Assembly (NCBI RefSeq): GCF_041051975.1
Contig: NZ_CP163435.1
Span: 6,551,001 to 6,615,000 of the forward strand
DNA length: 64,000 nt
Direction: 5' to 3'
Origin: Streptomyces sp. R21
GTDB lineage: Bacteria > Actinomycetota > Actinomycetes > Streptomycetales > Streptomycetaceae
In this document: piece by piece, positions 25,229 through 33,673 of the stretch
How the letters are laid out: every line of letters begins with the position of its first letter
How positions within the stretch are numbered: the stretch's first letter is position 1
Notes under the pieces: model-generated
What the model was told of the DNA's origin: nothing
Seen by the model: only the letters and a program-made list of their open reading frames with translations
Databases searched by the model: none
Program-made: the position numbers and the translations under genes

Positions 25229-25429
25229 GACCCGGGGTTTCCCGCCCCGGATCGGCCTTCTAACCGCTGTTACACGCCTGTCGACAAATCCGGACAAGAT
25301 GGAGCTAAAGGGTGAGTGTTCGACTGCCGACAGGGAGCAGTTCGTGCTGGTCCGGATGGGGGACGCGAAGAGTTACGGCTCTGAATACCTGAATTTCGTA
25401 ACCACTCGTGCGTGGGGCGGCCCACCCGT

Positions 25430-25467
25430 GCGTGGGGGCACCGGCTCCATCGCCGGTGCCCCCACGC
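25430..25467. terminator. Strong hairpin terminator downstream of pepN copy 2
   Basis: GCGTGGGGGCACCGGC and its complement form a perfect 16-bp stem with loop TCCATC, 24 bases past the aminopeptidase stop. The gap 25229-25491 also holds a short AT-richer stretch (25295-25410) in which I see no convincing gene. Confidence 0.85.
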
Positions 25468-25491
25468 TTCAAGCCGCGCCCCGGGCTGCCG

Positions 25492-28068
25492 TCAGCCGGC
25501 AGCCGCCCCGTCGCACTCCTGCCCCCGCAGCGTCCGCGCCAGATCGTCCCGGGCCTCCAGGACCAGCCGGCGCAGCGCGGGCGCCGCGTCCTCGTGGGCG
25601 GCCAGCCACTGGTCCGTGGCGTCCAGGGTCGCGGGCGAGTCCTGGAGGGTGGGGAACAGGCCCTTCACCACGTCCATGCCGATCTGGATGGAGCGGTCGG
25701 CCCACACGCGCTCGATCGCCTCGAAGTACTTCGGGGCGTACGGCGCCGTCAGCTCGCGTTGCGACGGCTGGGCGAAGCCCGCGATCGTGGCCTCGACCAG
25801 GGCGTTGGAGAGGGAGTCGGACTCCACGACCGACGCCCACGCCTGCGCCTTGACCGCGGCCGAGGGGCGGGCGGCGAGGCAGCGGACCTGGTGGCGCTTG
25901 CCGGACGCCGTGTCGTCGCGGGCCAGTTCGGCCCCGAGCGCGGTCTCGTCCGCGGCCCCGTGGGCGGCCAGCGGCTCCAGGAACGACCAGCGCAGCTCCT
26001 GGTCCACGTCAAGGCCGTCGATCTTGGCCGTTCCCTCCAACAGGCCCTGAAGGAGCTGGAGATCGGCCTCGTCCGAGGCGACCGCCGCGAAGAAGCGCGC
26101 CCAGGTCAGCTGGTGCTGGCTGCCCGGCTCGGCGAGCCGCAGCTCCCGCAGCGCGCCCTCCGAGAGCAGACGCCCGCCGGTCTCCCGCCACCCCGGCGCC
26201 GCGTAGTGGGTGAGCGCCGAGTTGGCCCAGGTGTGCAGCATCTGCAGGACGCCGATGTCGGACTCGCGGCCCGCGAAGCGCAGCACCAGGTCGACGAAGT
26301 CCCGCGCGGGCATGAGCGCGTCGCGGGTCAGGTTCCAGAGCGCCGACCAGCACAGTGCGCGGGCCAACGGGTCGGTGATGTCGCCGAGTTGGTCCCGCAG
26401 CGTGGCGAGCGAGTTCTCGTCGAAGCGGATCTTGCAGTACGTCAGGTCGTCGTCGTTGACCAGCACCAGCTCGGGGGCGTCCACGCCGACCAGTTCACCG
26501 ACGACGGTGCGCGGGCCCTCCACGTCCACCTCGGCGCGCGCGTACCGCTCCAGCGCGCCCTCGGGGGAGCGCCGGTACAGGCCCACCGCCACCCGGTGCG
26601 GACGCAGTTCGGGGTGCGACTCGGCCGCCTCCTGCACCACGGCCAGCTCGGTGATCCGGCCCTCCGCGTTCAGGATCACCTGCGGAGTGAGGGAGTTGAC
26701 GCCCGCCGTCTGGAGCCACGCCCGCGACCAGGCCGCCATGTCGCGCCCGCTGGTCTCCTCCAGCACCGACAGCAGGTCACCGAGGCGCGTGTTGCCGTAC
26801 GCGTTCTGCTTGAAGTAGCGCCGCGCGCCCTCCAGGAAGGCGTCCCGGCCGACGTACGCCACCAACTGCTTCAGCACGGAAGCACCCTTGGCGTACGTGA
26901 TGCCGTCGAAGTTGAGCTTCGCGTCCTCCAGGTCACGGATGTCGGCTGTGATCGGGTGCGTGGAGGGGAGCTGGTCGGCGCGGTACGCCCAGGCCTTGCG
27001 GTTGTTGGCGAAGGTGACCCAGCCGTTGGTGAAGCGGGTCGCCTCGGCCATCGAGAAGGTGCCCATGAAGTCGGCGAAGGACTCCTTCAGCCACAGGTCG
27101 TCCCACCACACCATGGTCACGAGGTCGCCGAACCACATGTGCGCCATCTCGTGCAGGATGACGTTGGTCCGGCGCTCGTACGCGGCCTGCGTCACCTTGC
27201 CGCGGAAGATGTACTCCTCGCGGAAGGTCACCAGACCCGGGTTCTCCATCGCGCCCAGGTTGTACTCCGGCACGAACGCCTGGTCGTACTTCCCGAACGG
27301 GTACGGGTAGTCGAAGTGGTCGTGGAAGAAGTCCAGCCCCTGCTTGGTGACGAGGAAGACGTCGTCCGAGTCGAAGTGCCGGGCCAGCCCCTTGCGGCAC
27401 ATCGCGCCGAGCGGGATCTCCAGCCGCGTACCGTCCTCGAAGACCCTCTCGTAGGAGTCCGTCACATAGTGGTACGGGCCGGCGACGATCGCGGTGATGT
27501 ACGTCGAGATCGGCTTGGTCTCGGCGAACTTCCACACCCCGTCGACCAGTTCGCCGACGCCGTTGCTCCACGCGACCCAGCCCTCGGGTGCCCGGACCTC
27601 GAAGCGGTAGGGCGCCTTCAGGTCCGGCTGCTCGAAGTTGGCGAAGACGCGCCGGGAGTCGGCGGGCTCGTACTGCGTGTACAGGTACACCTCGCCGTCC
27701 TCCGGGTCGACGAAGCGGTGCATGCCCTCGCCGGTGCGGGAGTAGAGGCACTGGGCGTCGACGACCAGCTCGTTCTCGGCGGCGAGGTCCTCCAGCCGGA
27801 TCCTGGTCCCGTCGAAGACGCTGCCCGGGTCGAGGTCCTTGCCGTTGAGTGAGACCGCCGTCACACTCGGCGCGACCAGGTCGGCGAAGCTCGTGGCGCC
27901 CGGATCGGCGCAGCGGAAGCGGATCGTGGTCACGGAGCGGAACGTCCGCGGCTCGCTCTCCGCGTCCCCGACCGCGGACCGCAGGTCGAGGGACACCTCG
28001 TACCCGTCGACGGACAGCAGGGCTGCCCGCTCCCGGGCCTCGTCGCGGGACAGATTCTCACCGGGCAC
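25492..28068 (-). CDS. pepN: Aminopeptidase N (M1 zinc metallopeptidase), copy 2
   Basis: An 858-residue paralogue of the copy at 8919-11492. GAMEN is at residues 272-276, zinc ligands are in HEMAH (306-310), and Glu329 follows in WLKESFADF. The N-terminus (PGENLSRDEARERAALLSVDGY) aligns with that of copy 1 (PGTNLTREEAQQRAKLLTVDSY), so the duplication covers the whole gene. The GTG at 28068 has AAGGGAG eight bases upstream; the reading frame is open far beyond this but that leader is not homologous. It is divergent from the DsbA-like gene and ends at the 25430 hairpin. The two enzymes probably differ in peptide preference. Confidence 0.96.
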   Translation of the reverse strand: MPGENLSRDEARERAALLSVDGYEVSLDLRSAVGDAESEPRTFRSVTTIRFRCADPGATSFADLVAPSVTAVSLNGKDLDPGSVFDGTRIRLEDLAAENELVVDAQCLYSRTGEGMHRFVDPEDGEVYLYTQYEPADSRRVFANFEQPDLKAPYRFEVRAPEGWVAWSNGVGELVDGVWKFAETKPISTYITAIVAGPYHYVTDSYERVFEDGTRLEIPLGAMCRKGLARHFDSDDVFLVTKQGLDFFHDHFDYPYPFGKYDQAFVPEYNLGAMENPGLVTFREEYIFRGKVTQAAYERRTNVILHEMAHMWFGDLVTMVWWDDLWLKESFADFMGTFSMAEATRFTNGWVTFANNRKAWAYRADQLPSTHPITADIRDLEDAKLNFDGITYAKGASVLKQLVAYVGRDAFLEGARRYFKQNAYGNTRLGDLLSVLEETSGRDMAAWSRAWLQTAGVNSLTPQVILNAEGRITELAVVQEAAESHPELRPHRVAVGLYRRSPEGALERYARAEVDVEGPRTVVGELVGVDAPELVLVNDDDLTYCKIRFDENSLATLRDQLGDITDPLARALCWSALWNLTRDALMPARDFVDLVLRFAGRESDIGVLQMLHTWANSALTHYAAPGWRETGGRLLSEGALRELRLAEPGSQHQLTWARFFAAVASDEADLQLLQGLLEGTAKIDGLDVDQELRWSFLEPLAAHGAADETALGAELARDDTASGKRHQVRCLAARPSAAVKAQAWASVVESDSLSNALVEATIAGFAQPSQRELTAPYAPKYFEAIERVWADRSIQIGMDVVKGLFPTLQDSPATLDATDQWLAAHEDAAPALRRLVLEARDDLARTLRGQECDGAAAG

Positions 28069-28242
28069 GGGCGGCACTCCCTTAAGGCGTCTGAGGGGTC
28101 GGTCACAGGTTCGGACACAGGCAAGGACATGGGTACGGCCGAACAGCACCGATCCTGCCATGCGCTCCTGACAGCGGACACCGGGAATGGGGCGGACGTC
28201 CGTCGGTGTTGCCGAGTGAAAGACCACCTTCCGAGGAGAGCC

Positions 28243-28896
28243 ATGTCCGCTGTGTCCGAGAAGACCCCTGTCGACTTCTGGTTCGACCCGCTGTGCCCCT
28301 GGGCGTGGATGACCTCGCGCTGGGTCCTGGAAGTGGAGAAGGTCCGGGACATCGAGGTCCACTGGCACATCATGAGCCTGGCCGTGCTGAACGAGCCCAA
28401 GCTGGACGAGCTGCCCGAGGAGTACCGCGAGCTGCTGTCCACCAAGGCCTGGGCGCCCGTCCGCGTGGTCACCGCCGCCTGGCAGAGGCACGGCGCCGAG
28501 GTCCTCGGGCCGCTCTACACCGCGCTCGGCACCCGCTTCCACAACGAGGGCCAGGGCCCGACGAAGGAAGCGATAGCCGCCGCGCTCGCCGAGGTCGGCC
28601 TCCCCGCCGACCTGATCGACTACGCCGACCAGGAGGCCTTCGAGTTCGACGCCGAGCTGCGCGCCTCCCACAAGGAGGGCATCGAGAAGGTCGGCCAGGA
28701 CGTCGGCACGCCGGTGATCGCGGTGCCGGGCGCCGACGGCGAGCAGATCGCCTTCTTCGGCCCGGTCGTCACGCCGGCCCCCAAGGGCGAGGAGGCCGCC
28801 AAGCTGTGGGACGGCACGCTGCTCGTCGCCTCCGTGCCGGGCTTCTACGAGATCAAGCGGACGCGGACGGCGGGCCCGGACTTCAGCAACCTGTGA
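28243..28896 (+). CDS. DsbA-family oxidoreductase, mycothiol-dependent nitroreductase type
   Basis: A 217-residue thioredoxin-fold protein of the DsbA/FrnE superfamily, close to the Mycobacterium Rv2466c mycothiol-dependent group. The active-site region is FWFDPLCPWAWMTSRWV with Cys18 in a CPWA motif, so only one cysteine rather than CxxC, consistent with a mycothiol-linked mechanism. The cis-Pro loop is VGTPVIAVPG. It acts in the cytosol, since there is no signal peptide. GAGGAG precedes the ATG by six bases. It is divergent from pepN copy 2 and converges on the small zinc-ribbon gene. Confidence 0.88.
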   Translation: MSAVSEKTPVDFWFDPLCPWAWMTSRWVLEVEKVRDIEVHWHIMSLAVLNEPKLDELPEEYRELLSTKAWAPVRVVTAAWQRHGAEVLGPLYTALGTRFHNEGQGPTKEAIAAALAEVGLPADLIDYADQEAFEFDAELRASHKEGIEKVGQDVGTPVIAVPGADGEQIAFFGPVVTPAPKGEEAAKLWDGTLLVASVPGFYEIKRTRTAGPDFSNL

Positions 28897-28914
28897 CCCC
28901 GTGAGCCGGGCGGC

Positions 28915-29115
28915 TCAGTCCTTCAGCTTCCTGGGGCGGTCGAAGGGGTTGGAGCTCAAGCCGGTGCGCAGCGTCCCGCAGTCGCAGACGAAGAAGTCGC
29001 CGATGTATTTGCGCCCGGTGGAGTTCCGGAGCTTGTCCTGCTCGGTCTTTGTCAGAGTGCGGTGGGTCTCGTCGTGCCCGCACGTCTCGCAGTACATCTT
29101 CCGTGGGTTCGCCAT
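28915..29115 (-). CDS. Small zinc-ribbon protein of unknown function
   Basis: A 66-residue protein beginning MANPRKMYCETCGHDETHR, with a second pair of cysteines in FFVCDCGTLR, giving a CxxC plus CxC zinc-ribbon arrangement. The basic, lysine/arginine-rich composition (STGRKYIGD, RPRKLKD) suggests nucleic-acid contact, but nothing proves it. Codon usage is normal for the region. It stops 18 bases from the DsbA-like gene with a small 6-bp hairpin (TGAGCC/GGCTCA) between, and is preceded by the terminator of the carbohydrate operon, so it has its own promoter. Confidence 0.75.
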   Translation of the reverse strand: MANPRKMYCETCGHDETHRTLTKTEQDKLRNSTGRKYIGDFFVCDCGTLRTGLSSNPFDRPRKLKD

Positions 29116-29150
29116 GACATCACGGTCGCCCGGAAGCCTGGCTACCGTAA

Positions 29151-29181
29151 GGCCCTCGCGAGACAGCTTCTCGCGGGGGCC
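29151..29181 (-). terminator. Terminator of the carbohydrate operon
   Basis: GGCCCTCGCGAGA and TCTCGCGGGGGCC pair over 13 positions with one mismatch and a five-base loop, 25 bases past the FGGY kinase stop. Confidence 0.65.
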
Positions 29182-29206
29182 GTGCCACGTTCGGCTCCAC
29201 TGACCC

Positions 29207-30628
29207 CTAGCGTCGAGCCCGGCCCCGGGCCTCCGCCAGCCGGGCCAAGTGGTCCTCGTACGCCTTGGTGTAGTACGCCGCCCGCCCGGCGTCGGGCCGC
29301 ACGGTCGCCGTGGGCTCGGTCCAGGCGGCCGTGTCGAGAGCGACCCCGTGGCGCTCGGCGGCGGCGAGGACGGCGCCCCGCGCCCCCACCTCCCCCTCGA
29401 CCACCCGCAACGGCCGCCCCAGCACATCCGACAGCAGCCGCATCCAGGCGGAGCTTCGGGTGCCGCCGCCGCAGACGGCCAGGGTCCCGGTGAGGCCGGC
29501 GGCCTCCAGGCAGTGCCGGGCGGCGTAGCCGATGCCCTCGCAGACGGCGCGGACGAGGTCGCCGCGGCCGGACTCCAGGGAGATTCCGGTGAGTTCGGCG
29601 CGCAGCCGGGGCTCGACGAAGGGGGCGCGCTCGCCGGAGGGGGCGAAGTACGGCAGGACGCGGACGCCGTGCGCGCCGGGCGGGGTCGCCTCCAGCAGGC
29701 CGTCCACCTCGTCGTGCTGGACGCCGGTGGTCGACAGCACCCAGTCGAGGGCGGCGGTGCCGACCATCGCGGGCATGGCACGCAGCCAGTACCCGACCCG
29801 GTCGGTCGAGATGTAGAGGCCCGCCGGTTCGCCGGTCAGGTCCAGGTCGGTCGTGCCCACCAGGCTGGCCAGACAGGTGCCGACGATCAACAGCCCGTCA
29901 CCCGGAGCGGTGAGCCCGGCGCCGAGCGCGCAGGCGGGCAGGTCGTACGGGCCGTTGGCCAGCGGGACGCCCGCGGGCAGCCCCTCGCCGAGGGTTCGCG
30001 CGGTGGCGAGCGGATCGCTCACCGGCGCCAGCAGCCCCCGCCGGTGGGTCAGCCCGAGCAGCTCGACGACCCGGTTGTCGTACGCCCGTGTCCGCGGGTC
30101 GAGGAACGGCATCGACGCGTCCGACACATCCGTGGCGCGGACGCCGGTCAGCCGCTGGAAGACCATGTCCTTGCAGTACAGAGCGGTGGCGGCGGCGTCG
30201 AGGGACTTGGGCTCGTGCTGCTCCAGCCAGGCCAGCAGCGGGCCGGGGCAGCCCGGGAACATGGCGTTGCCGGTGCGCCGGAAGACCGTCTCGAAGGTGC
30301 CGTCGGCCAGCCACTGGTCGAGCAGTTCGTGGGCCCGGCCGTCCATCCAGGAGACCGCGGCCCGCACGGGGCGCCCCGCCGCGTCGACCAGCCACACCCC
30401 GTCGCCCTGCCCGGTCAGCCCCGCCAGCTCGACCGGGCCGGGTACGGCGGCGGTCAGCGCGGAGAGGACGGCGACGACGGCGGCGTACACCTCCTCCATG
30501 TCCTGCTCGACGAAGCCGCCCCGGATGGCGAGGTCCACCGGCCGTGCCTCGACGGCGAGTTGACGGCCCCGCTCGTCGAAGGCGGCGGCCTTCACCATGG
30601 ACGTGCCCACATCGATCCCGACGTACAT
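29207..30628 (-). CDS. FGGY-family carbohydrate kinase (operon copy)
   Basis: A 473-residue sugar or polyol kinase of the FGGY family (xylulokinase, gluconokinase, glycerol kinase relatives). The N-terminal phosphate motif is YVGIDVGTSMVKAAAFDERG. The catalytic Asp lies in VSWMDGRAHELLDQW, and the C-terminal ATP domain has LAVCGGGTRSSAWMRLLSDVLG. Length matches xylulokinases. It is the last gene of the minus-strand operon, 44 bases after the dehydrogenase gene, and is followed by a hairpin. Together with the transporter it should phosphorylate the imported compound or an oxidised product of it. The exact substrate is not readable; a second, divergent FGGY kinase lies at 38177. Confidence 0.9.
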   Translation of the reverse strand: MYVGIDVGTSMVKAAAFDERGRQLAVEARPVDLAIRGGFVEQDMEEVYAAVVAVLSALTAAVPGPVELAGLTGQGDGVWLVDAAGRPVRAAVSWMDGRAHELLDQWLADGTFETVFRRTGNAMFPGCPGPLLAWLEQHEPKSLDAAATALYCKDMVFQRLTGVRATDVSDASMPFLDPRTRAYDNRVVELLGLTHRRGLLAPVSDPLATARTLGEGLPAGVPLANGPYDLPACALGAGLTAPGDGLLIVGTCLASLVGTTDLDLTGEPAGLYISTDRVGYWLRAMPAMVGTAALDWVLSTTGVQHDEVDGLLEATPPGAHGVRVLPYFAPSGERAPFVEPRLRAELTGISLESGRGDLVRAVCEGIGYAARHCLEAAGLTGTLAVCGGGTRSSAWMRLLSDVLGRPLRVVEGEVGARGAVLAAAERHGVALDTAAWTEPTATVRPDAGRAAYYTKAYEDHLARLAEARGRARR

Positions 30629-30672
30629 GCTCGGCCTCCCAAGGTCTCAAGTCCCCATGGCCCGTGCGGCGT

Positions 30673-31704
30673 TCAGGTCAGACAGTGCGCCAGCGGCTCC
30701 CCGCGTGCCCAACGCCCCACCTCCGCCGCCGCGATCGCCGCGGCCTTCTCGGCGACGGCCCGGCTTGCCCCGCCCAGGTGCGGGGTCAGCACCAGCCGCT
30801 CGGCGAGGCCGAACAGCCGCGATGCGGCGGGCACCGGCTCCTGTTCGTACGTGTCCAGTGCCGCGGCCGACACCTGTCCGCTCTCCATCGCGTCGCACAG
30901 CGCGTCCTCGTCGAGCAGCGGGCCGCGCGCCACGTTCACCACTACCGCGCCGGGCGGCAGCAGCGCGAGCTCGCGGGCACCGATCAGGCCACGCGTCTCG
31001 GGCGTGAGCCGGGCGTGCAGGGTGATCACCCGGGAGCTGGACAGGAGTTCGTCGAGGGAGGAGACGCGCAGACCGTGGACCTCGCCGCGGATGTACGGGT
31101 CGTAGACCATCACGCGCGCGCCGAAGGCACACAGCACCCGGGCGACCCTGCTGCCCACCGCCCCGTAGCCGACCAGGCCCACGGGCAGGTCCTCCAGCTC
31201 CAGGCCGCTGTGCTCGTACGTGTAGAAGCTCGCGCCCTGCCAACTCCCTTGCCCGGCCAGGAGTTCATGGGCCTGCGGGATGCGGCGCAGGGCCGCCAGC
31301 ATCAGGCCGACGGTGAACTCGGCGGTGGCGGCGGCGTTCCGCCCGGGTGCGTAACACACCCGTACGTCACGGGACTTGGCGGCGTCCAGGTTCACGTTCA
31401 CCGGGCCGCCCCGGCAGACGACGACCAGGCGCAGCGCCGGGGAGGCCGCGAGGACGCGCGCGGTGACCGGGCCCATCTGGGTGACCAGAACCTGCACGCC
31501 GGCGAGAGCGTCGATCAGTTGGTCCTCGGCGTCGCTGGCCTCCTCGACCTCGGCGACCCGGCCGAACGGCTCAAGAGGCCAGCCGAGCATCAACTCTCCA
31601 CTAGTGCAGGGGAGTTCGTGCAGTGCCTCGCGGACGGCCGCCGTGATCAGCGACGGGAGGACGAAGTGGTCGCCGGCCGCCAGTACGCGCAGAGGTGTCG
31701 TCAT
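30673..31704 (-). CDS. D-isomer-specific 2-hydroxyacid dehydrogenase
   Basis: A 343-residue NAD-dependent oxidoreductase of the SerA/PdxB/lactate dehydrogenase family. The Rossmann motif is VGLVGYGAVGSRVARVL. Catalytic residues are Arg in VVNVARGPLLDEDAL, the following Glu (TYEQEPVP region) and His in LTPHLGGAS. The substrate loop VVVCRGGPVNVNLDAA is typical of phosphoglycerate-dehydrogenase-like members. Its start overlaps the preceding ATPase stop by four bases (ATGA), so it is translationally coupled. In this operon it would oxidise a 2-hydroxy acid or reduce a 2-oxo acid derived from the transported substrate. An analogy is 4-phosphoerythronate dehydrogenase, but this is inference. Confidence 0.9.
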   Translation of the reverse strand: MTTPLRVLAAGDHFVLPSLITAAVREALHELPCTSGELMLGWPLEPFGRVAEVEEASDAEDQLIDALAGVQVLVTQMGPVTARVLAASPALRLVVVCRGGPVNVNLDAAKSRDVRVCYAPGRNAAATAEFTVGLMLAALRRIPQAHELLAGQGSWQGASFYTYEHSGLELEDLPVGLVGYGAVGSRVARVLCAFGARVMVYDPYIRGEVHGLRVSSLDELLSSSRVITLHARLTPETRGLIGARELALLPPGAVVVNVARGPLLDEDALCDAMESGQVSAAALDTYEQEPVPAASRLFGLAERLVLTPHLGGASRAVAEKAAAIAAAEVGRWARGEPLAHCLT

Positions 31705-32798
31705 CGCAGGGAGTCCCCCGTCTCGGCGTCGAAAACATGGGTGAGGCGGGCGTCGGCCGCCACCCGGACACGCTCGTCGTGCGCGAGCCGCACCTCGGGG
31801 TCGGTGAGGACGACCAGTGGCCGCTCCACTCCTTCGAGGGCCAGGGTCGCGATGCCCGACTCCAGCAGGGGTTCGTGGGCGACGACCCGGGCGGGCAGCC
31901 CGCCCTCGTCGGCGGCGCCCGTGAGCCGCAGGTCCTCCGGCCGGATCCCGACCACGATCTCGCGCCCCGCCGCCACGGGCACCGGCAGCGCGAGCCGCAC
32001 GGAGTCCGACAGGCGGGCCCGTCCGTCGCCCGTCGCGATCCCCGGCAGCAGACTGATCGCGGGCTCGCCGACGAAGTCCGCGACGAAGGTGTTGGCGGGA
32101 GAGTCGTAGATCTCGTAGGGGGTGCCGAGCTGCTGGATGACCCCGTCCTTCATCACCGCGATCCGGTCGGCGAGCGACAGCGCCTCCTCCTGGTCGTGTG
32201 TGACCAGGATCGTGGTGTGCCCCAAGTCCCGCTGGATGCGCTTGAGTTCGCGGCGGGTGGTGTCGCGCTGCGCCGCGTCGAGGTGGGACAGCGGCTCGTC
32301 GAGCAGCAGGACGTCCGGCTCGCGGATCAGCGCGCGGGCGAGGGCCACGCGCTGCTTCTGCCCGCTCGACAGGCCCGCGGGCCTGGCCTCCAGCAGATCG
32401 GTGAGCGCGACCCGTTCGGCGATCTCGGCGACCTTGCGGGCGACCTCCGTACGGGACCCGCGCGCCCCCCGCCTCCTGGCCTTCAGCCCGAACGCCAGGT
32501 TCTCGGCGACGTTCAGCGGCGGATACAGCGCGTAGTTCTCGAAGGCGACCCCGATGTTCCGCTGCTGCGCGGGCCGCCCGACCACCGACGCCCCGCCGAC
32601 CAGGATGTCGCCGCCGGTCACCGTCTCCAGGCCCGCGATCATGCGCAGGGTCGTCGACTTGCCGCAGCCGGACGGCCCGAGCAGGCCCAGCAGTTCGCCG
32701 GAGCGCAGCTCCAGATCGAGACCGCGTACGGCGTCCACGGCCGGCCGCCCCCGCGACCGGTAGGTCTTGCGCAGCTCACGAAGCTCCAGTGCGGTCAT
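31701..32798 (-). CDS. CUT1-type ABC transporter ATPase, second of two
   Basis: A 365-residue carbohydrate-importer ATPase with MalK-like C-terminal OB domains. Walker A is GPSGCGKSTT, Walker B VLLLDEPLSHLD, H-loop LVTHDQEEA. Two deviations are visible: the Q-loop reads FENYALYPP with Glu instead of Gln, and the signature is LSSGQ rather than LSGGQ. The other ATPase of the operon (33670) has the same Gln-to-Glu change, so the pair likely forms a heterodimer as in the rhizobial glycerol transporter GlpST. It lies 35 bases after deoR and overlaps the dehydrogenase start. Confidence 0.92.
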   Translation of the reverse strand: MTALELRELRKTYRSRGRPAVDAVRGLDLELRSGELLGLLGPSGCGKSTTLRMIAGLETVTGGDILVGGASVVGRPAQQRNIGVAFENYALYPPLNVAENLAFGLKARRRGARGSRTEVARKVAEIAERVALTDLLEARPAGLSSGQKQRVALARALIREPDVLLLDEPLSHLDAAQRDTTRRELKRIQRDLGHTTILVTHDQEEALSLADRIAVMKDGVIQQLGTPYEIYDSPANTFVADFVGEPAISLLPGIATGDGRARLSDSVRLALPVPVAAGREIVVGIRPEDLRLTGAADEGGLPARVVAHEPLLESGIATLALEGVERPLVVLTDPEVRLAHDERVRVAADARLTHVFDAETGDSLR

Positions 32799-32833
32799 CG
32801 CCCTCCTTCACGGCAGCCCGGCGGGGCACGTCC

Positions 32834-33673
32834 TCACTCGGCTCCCGCCTTCGTCGCGCTCGTCGTGCACACCTCGTAGGGGACCTTGTGTTCATCCAGG
32901 TCGCGCAGCGCCTCCGGCGTCGCCCCGTCGTCCACCAGGACCAGGTCGAAGCGGGACAGCGGGGCGACCCGGTGCAGGGCGACGCGGCCGAGCTTGGTGT
33001 GGTCGAGCAGCAGGACGTTGCGGGCGGCCGAGTCGAGCATCGCCCGCTTCACCGACACGATGTGCTGCTCCTGGTGGTAGGCGTGGCCGCCGAGCACCGC
33101 CGACGTCGAGGCGAAGCACACGTCCACCCGCAGCGACTGCACCGCCTCCACGCACGACACCCCGAGGAAGGAGGAGTGCAGGGGGTCGTAGTCGCCGCCG
33201 AGCGCCATCAGGTGGATGCCCCGCTGGTCGGCGAGCAGGTTGATCGCCTCCAGGAAGTTGGTGACGACCGTGAGCGGGGTGATCTCGCCGAGCCGGAGCC
33301 TGCGCGCTATCTCCAGCGTCGACGTCGAGTCGTCGAGCAGGACCGCCATGCCGGGCTCTATCAGCTTCATCGCGTGCTCGGCGACGGCGGCCTTCTGCGG
33401 CCGCATGGTCTTCAGCCGGTACTGCACGTTCGACTCGAAGACCCCGGACGGCTGCGCGGTCACCCCGCCCCTGAACTTCCTGACGATTCCCTGCCGTTCG
33501 AGCTCGTCGAGGTCGCGGTGGATGGTCATCAGGCTCACTCCGAAGTGCTCGGCGAGCTCGGCCGCGGTCGCCGAACCGTCGGCGAGGACCCGCTCGGCCA
33601 TGGCGGCCTGCCGCGCCGCGGGCCCCTGCTGTGCACTGCTGCCACCACCACTGTTGCCACTGCTGCTGTTCAT
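32834..33673 (-). CDS. DeoR-family transcriptional regulator
   Basis: A 279-residue repressor. The N-terminal HTH (AAMAERVLADGSATAAELAEHFGVSLMTIHRDLDELERQGIV) is followed by the sugar-phosphate-sensing DeoRC domain, with VLLDDSTSTLEIARRL and FLGVSCVEAVQSLRVDVCFAS. DeoR proteins are usually released by a phosphorylated intermediate. Here that would be the product of one of the two FGGY kinases. Its ATG overlaps the stop of the preceding ATPase gene (ATGA), so it is made in proportion to the transporter and probably controls the divergent promoter region around 38046. The first 22 residues are Ser/Gly-rich and may be dispensable. Confidence 0.93.
   Translation of the reverse strand: MNSSSGNSGGGSSAQQGPAARQAAMAERVLADGSATAAELAEHFGVSLMTIHRDLDELERQGIVRKFRGGVTAQPSGVFESNVQYRLKTMRPQKAAVAEHAMKLIEPGMAVLLDDSTSTLEIARRLRLGEITPLTVVTNFLEAINLLADQRGIHLMALGGDYDPLHSSFLGVSCVEAVQSLRVDVCFASTSAVLGGHAYHQEQHIVSVKRAMLDSAARNVLLLDHTKLGRVALHRVAPLSRFDLVLVDDGATPEALRDLDEHKVPYEVCTTSATKAGAE

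Noticed and set aside
25295..25500. A possible small plus-strand gene starting MELKGECSTADRE or at a GTG after AGGGAG (25343)
   Set aside because: It has no stop before running into the terminator and antisense pepN, and codon use is mixed. It is more likely upstream regulatory or untranslated sequence.
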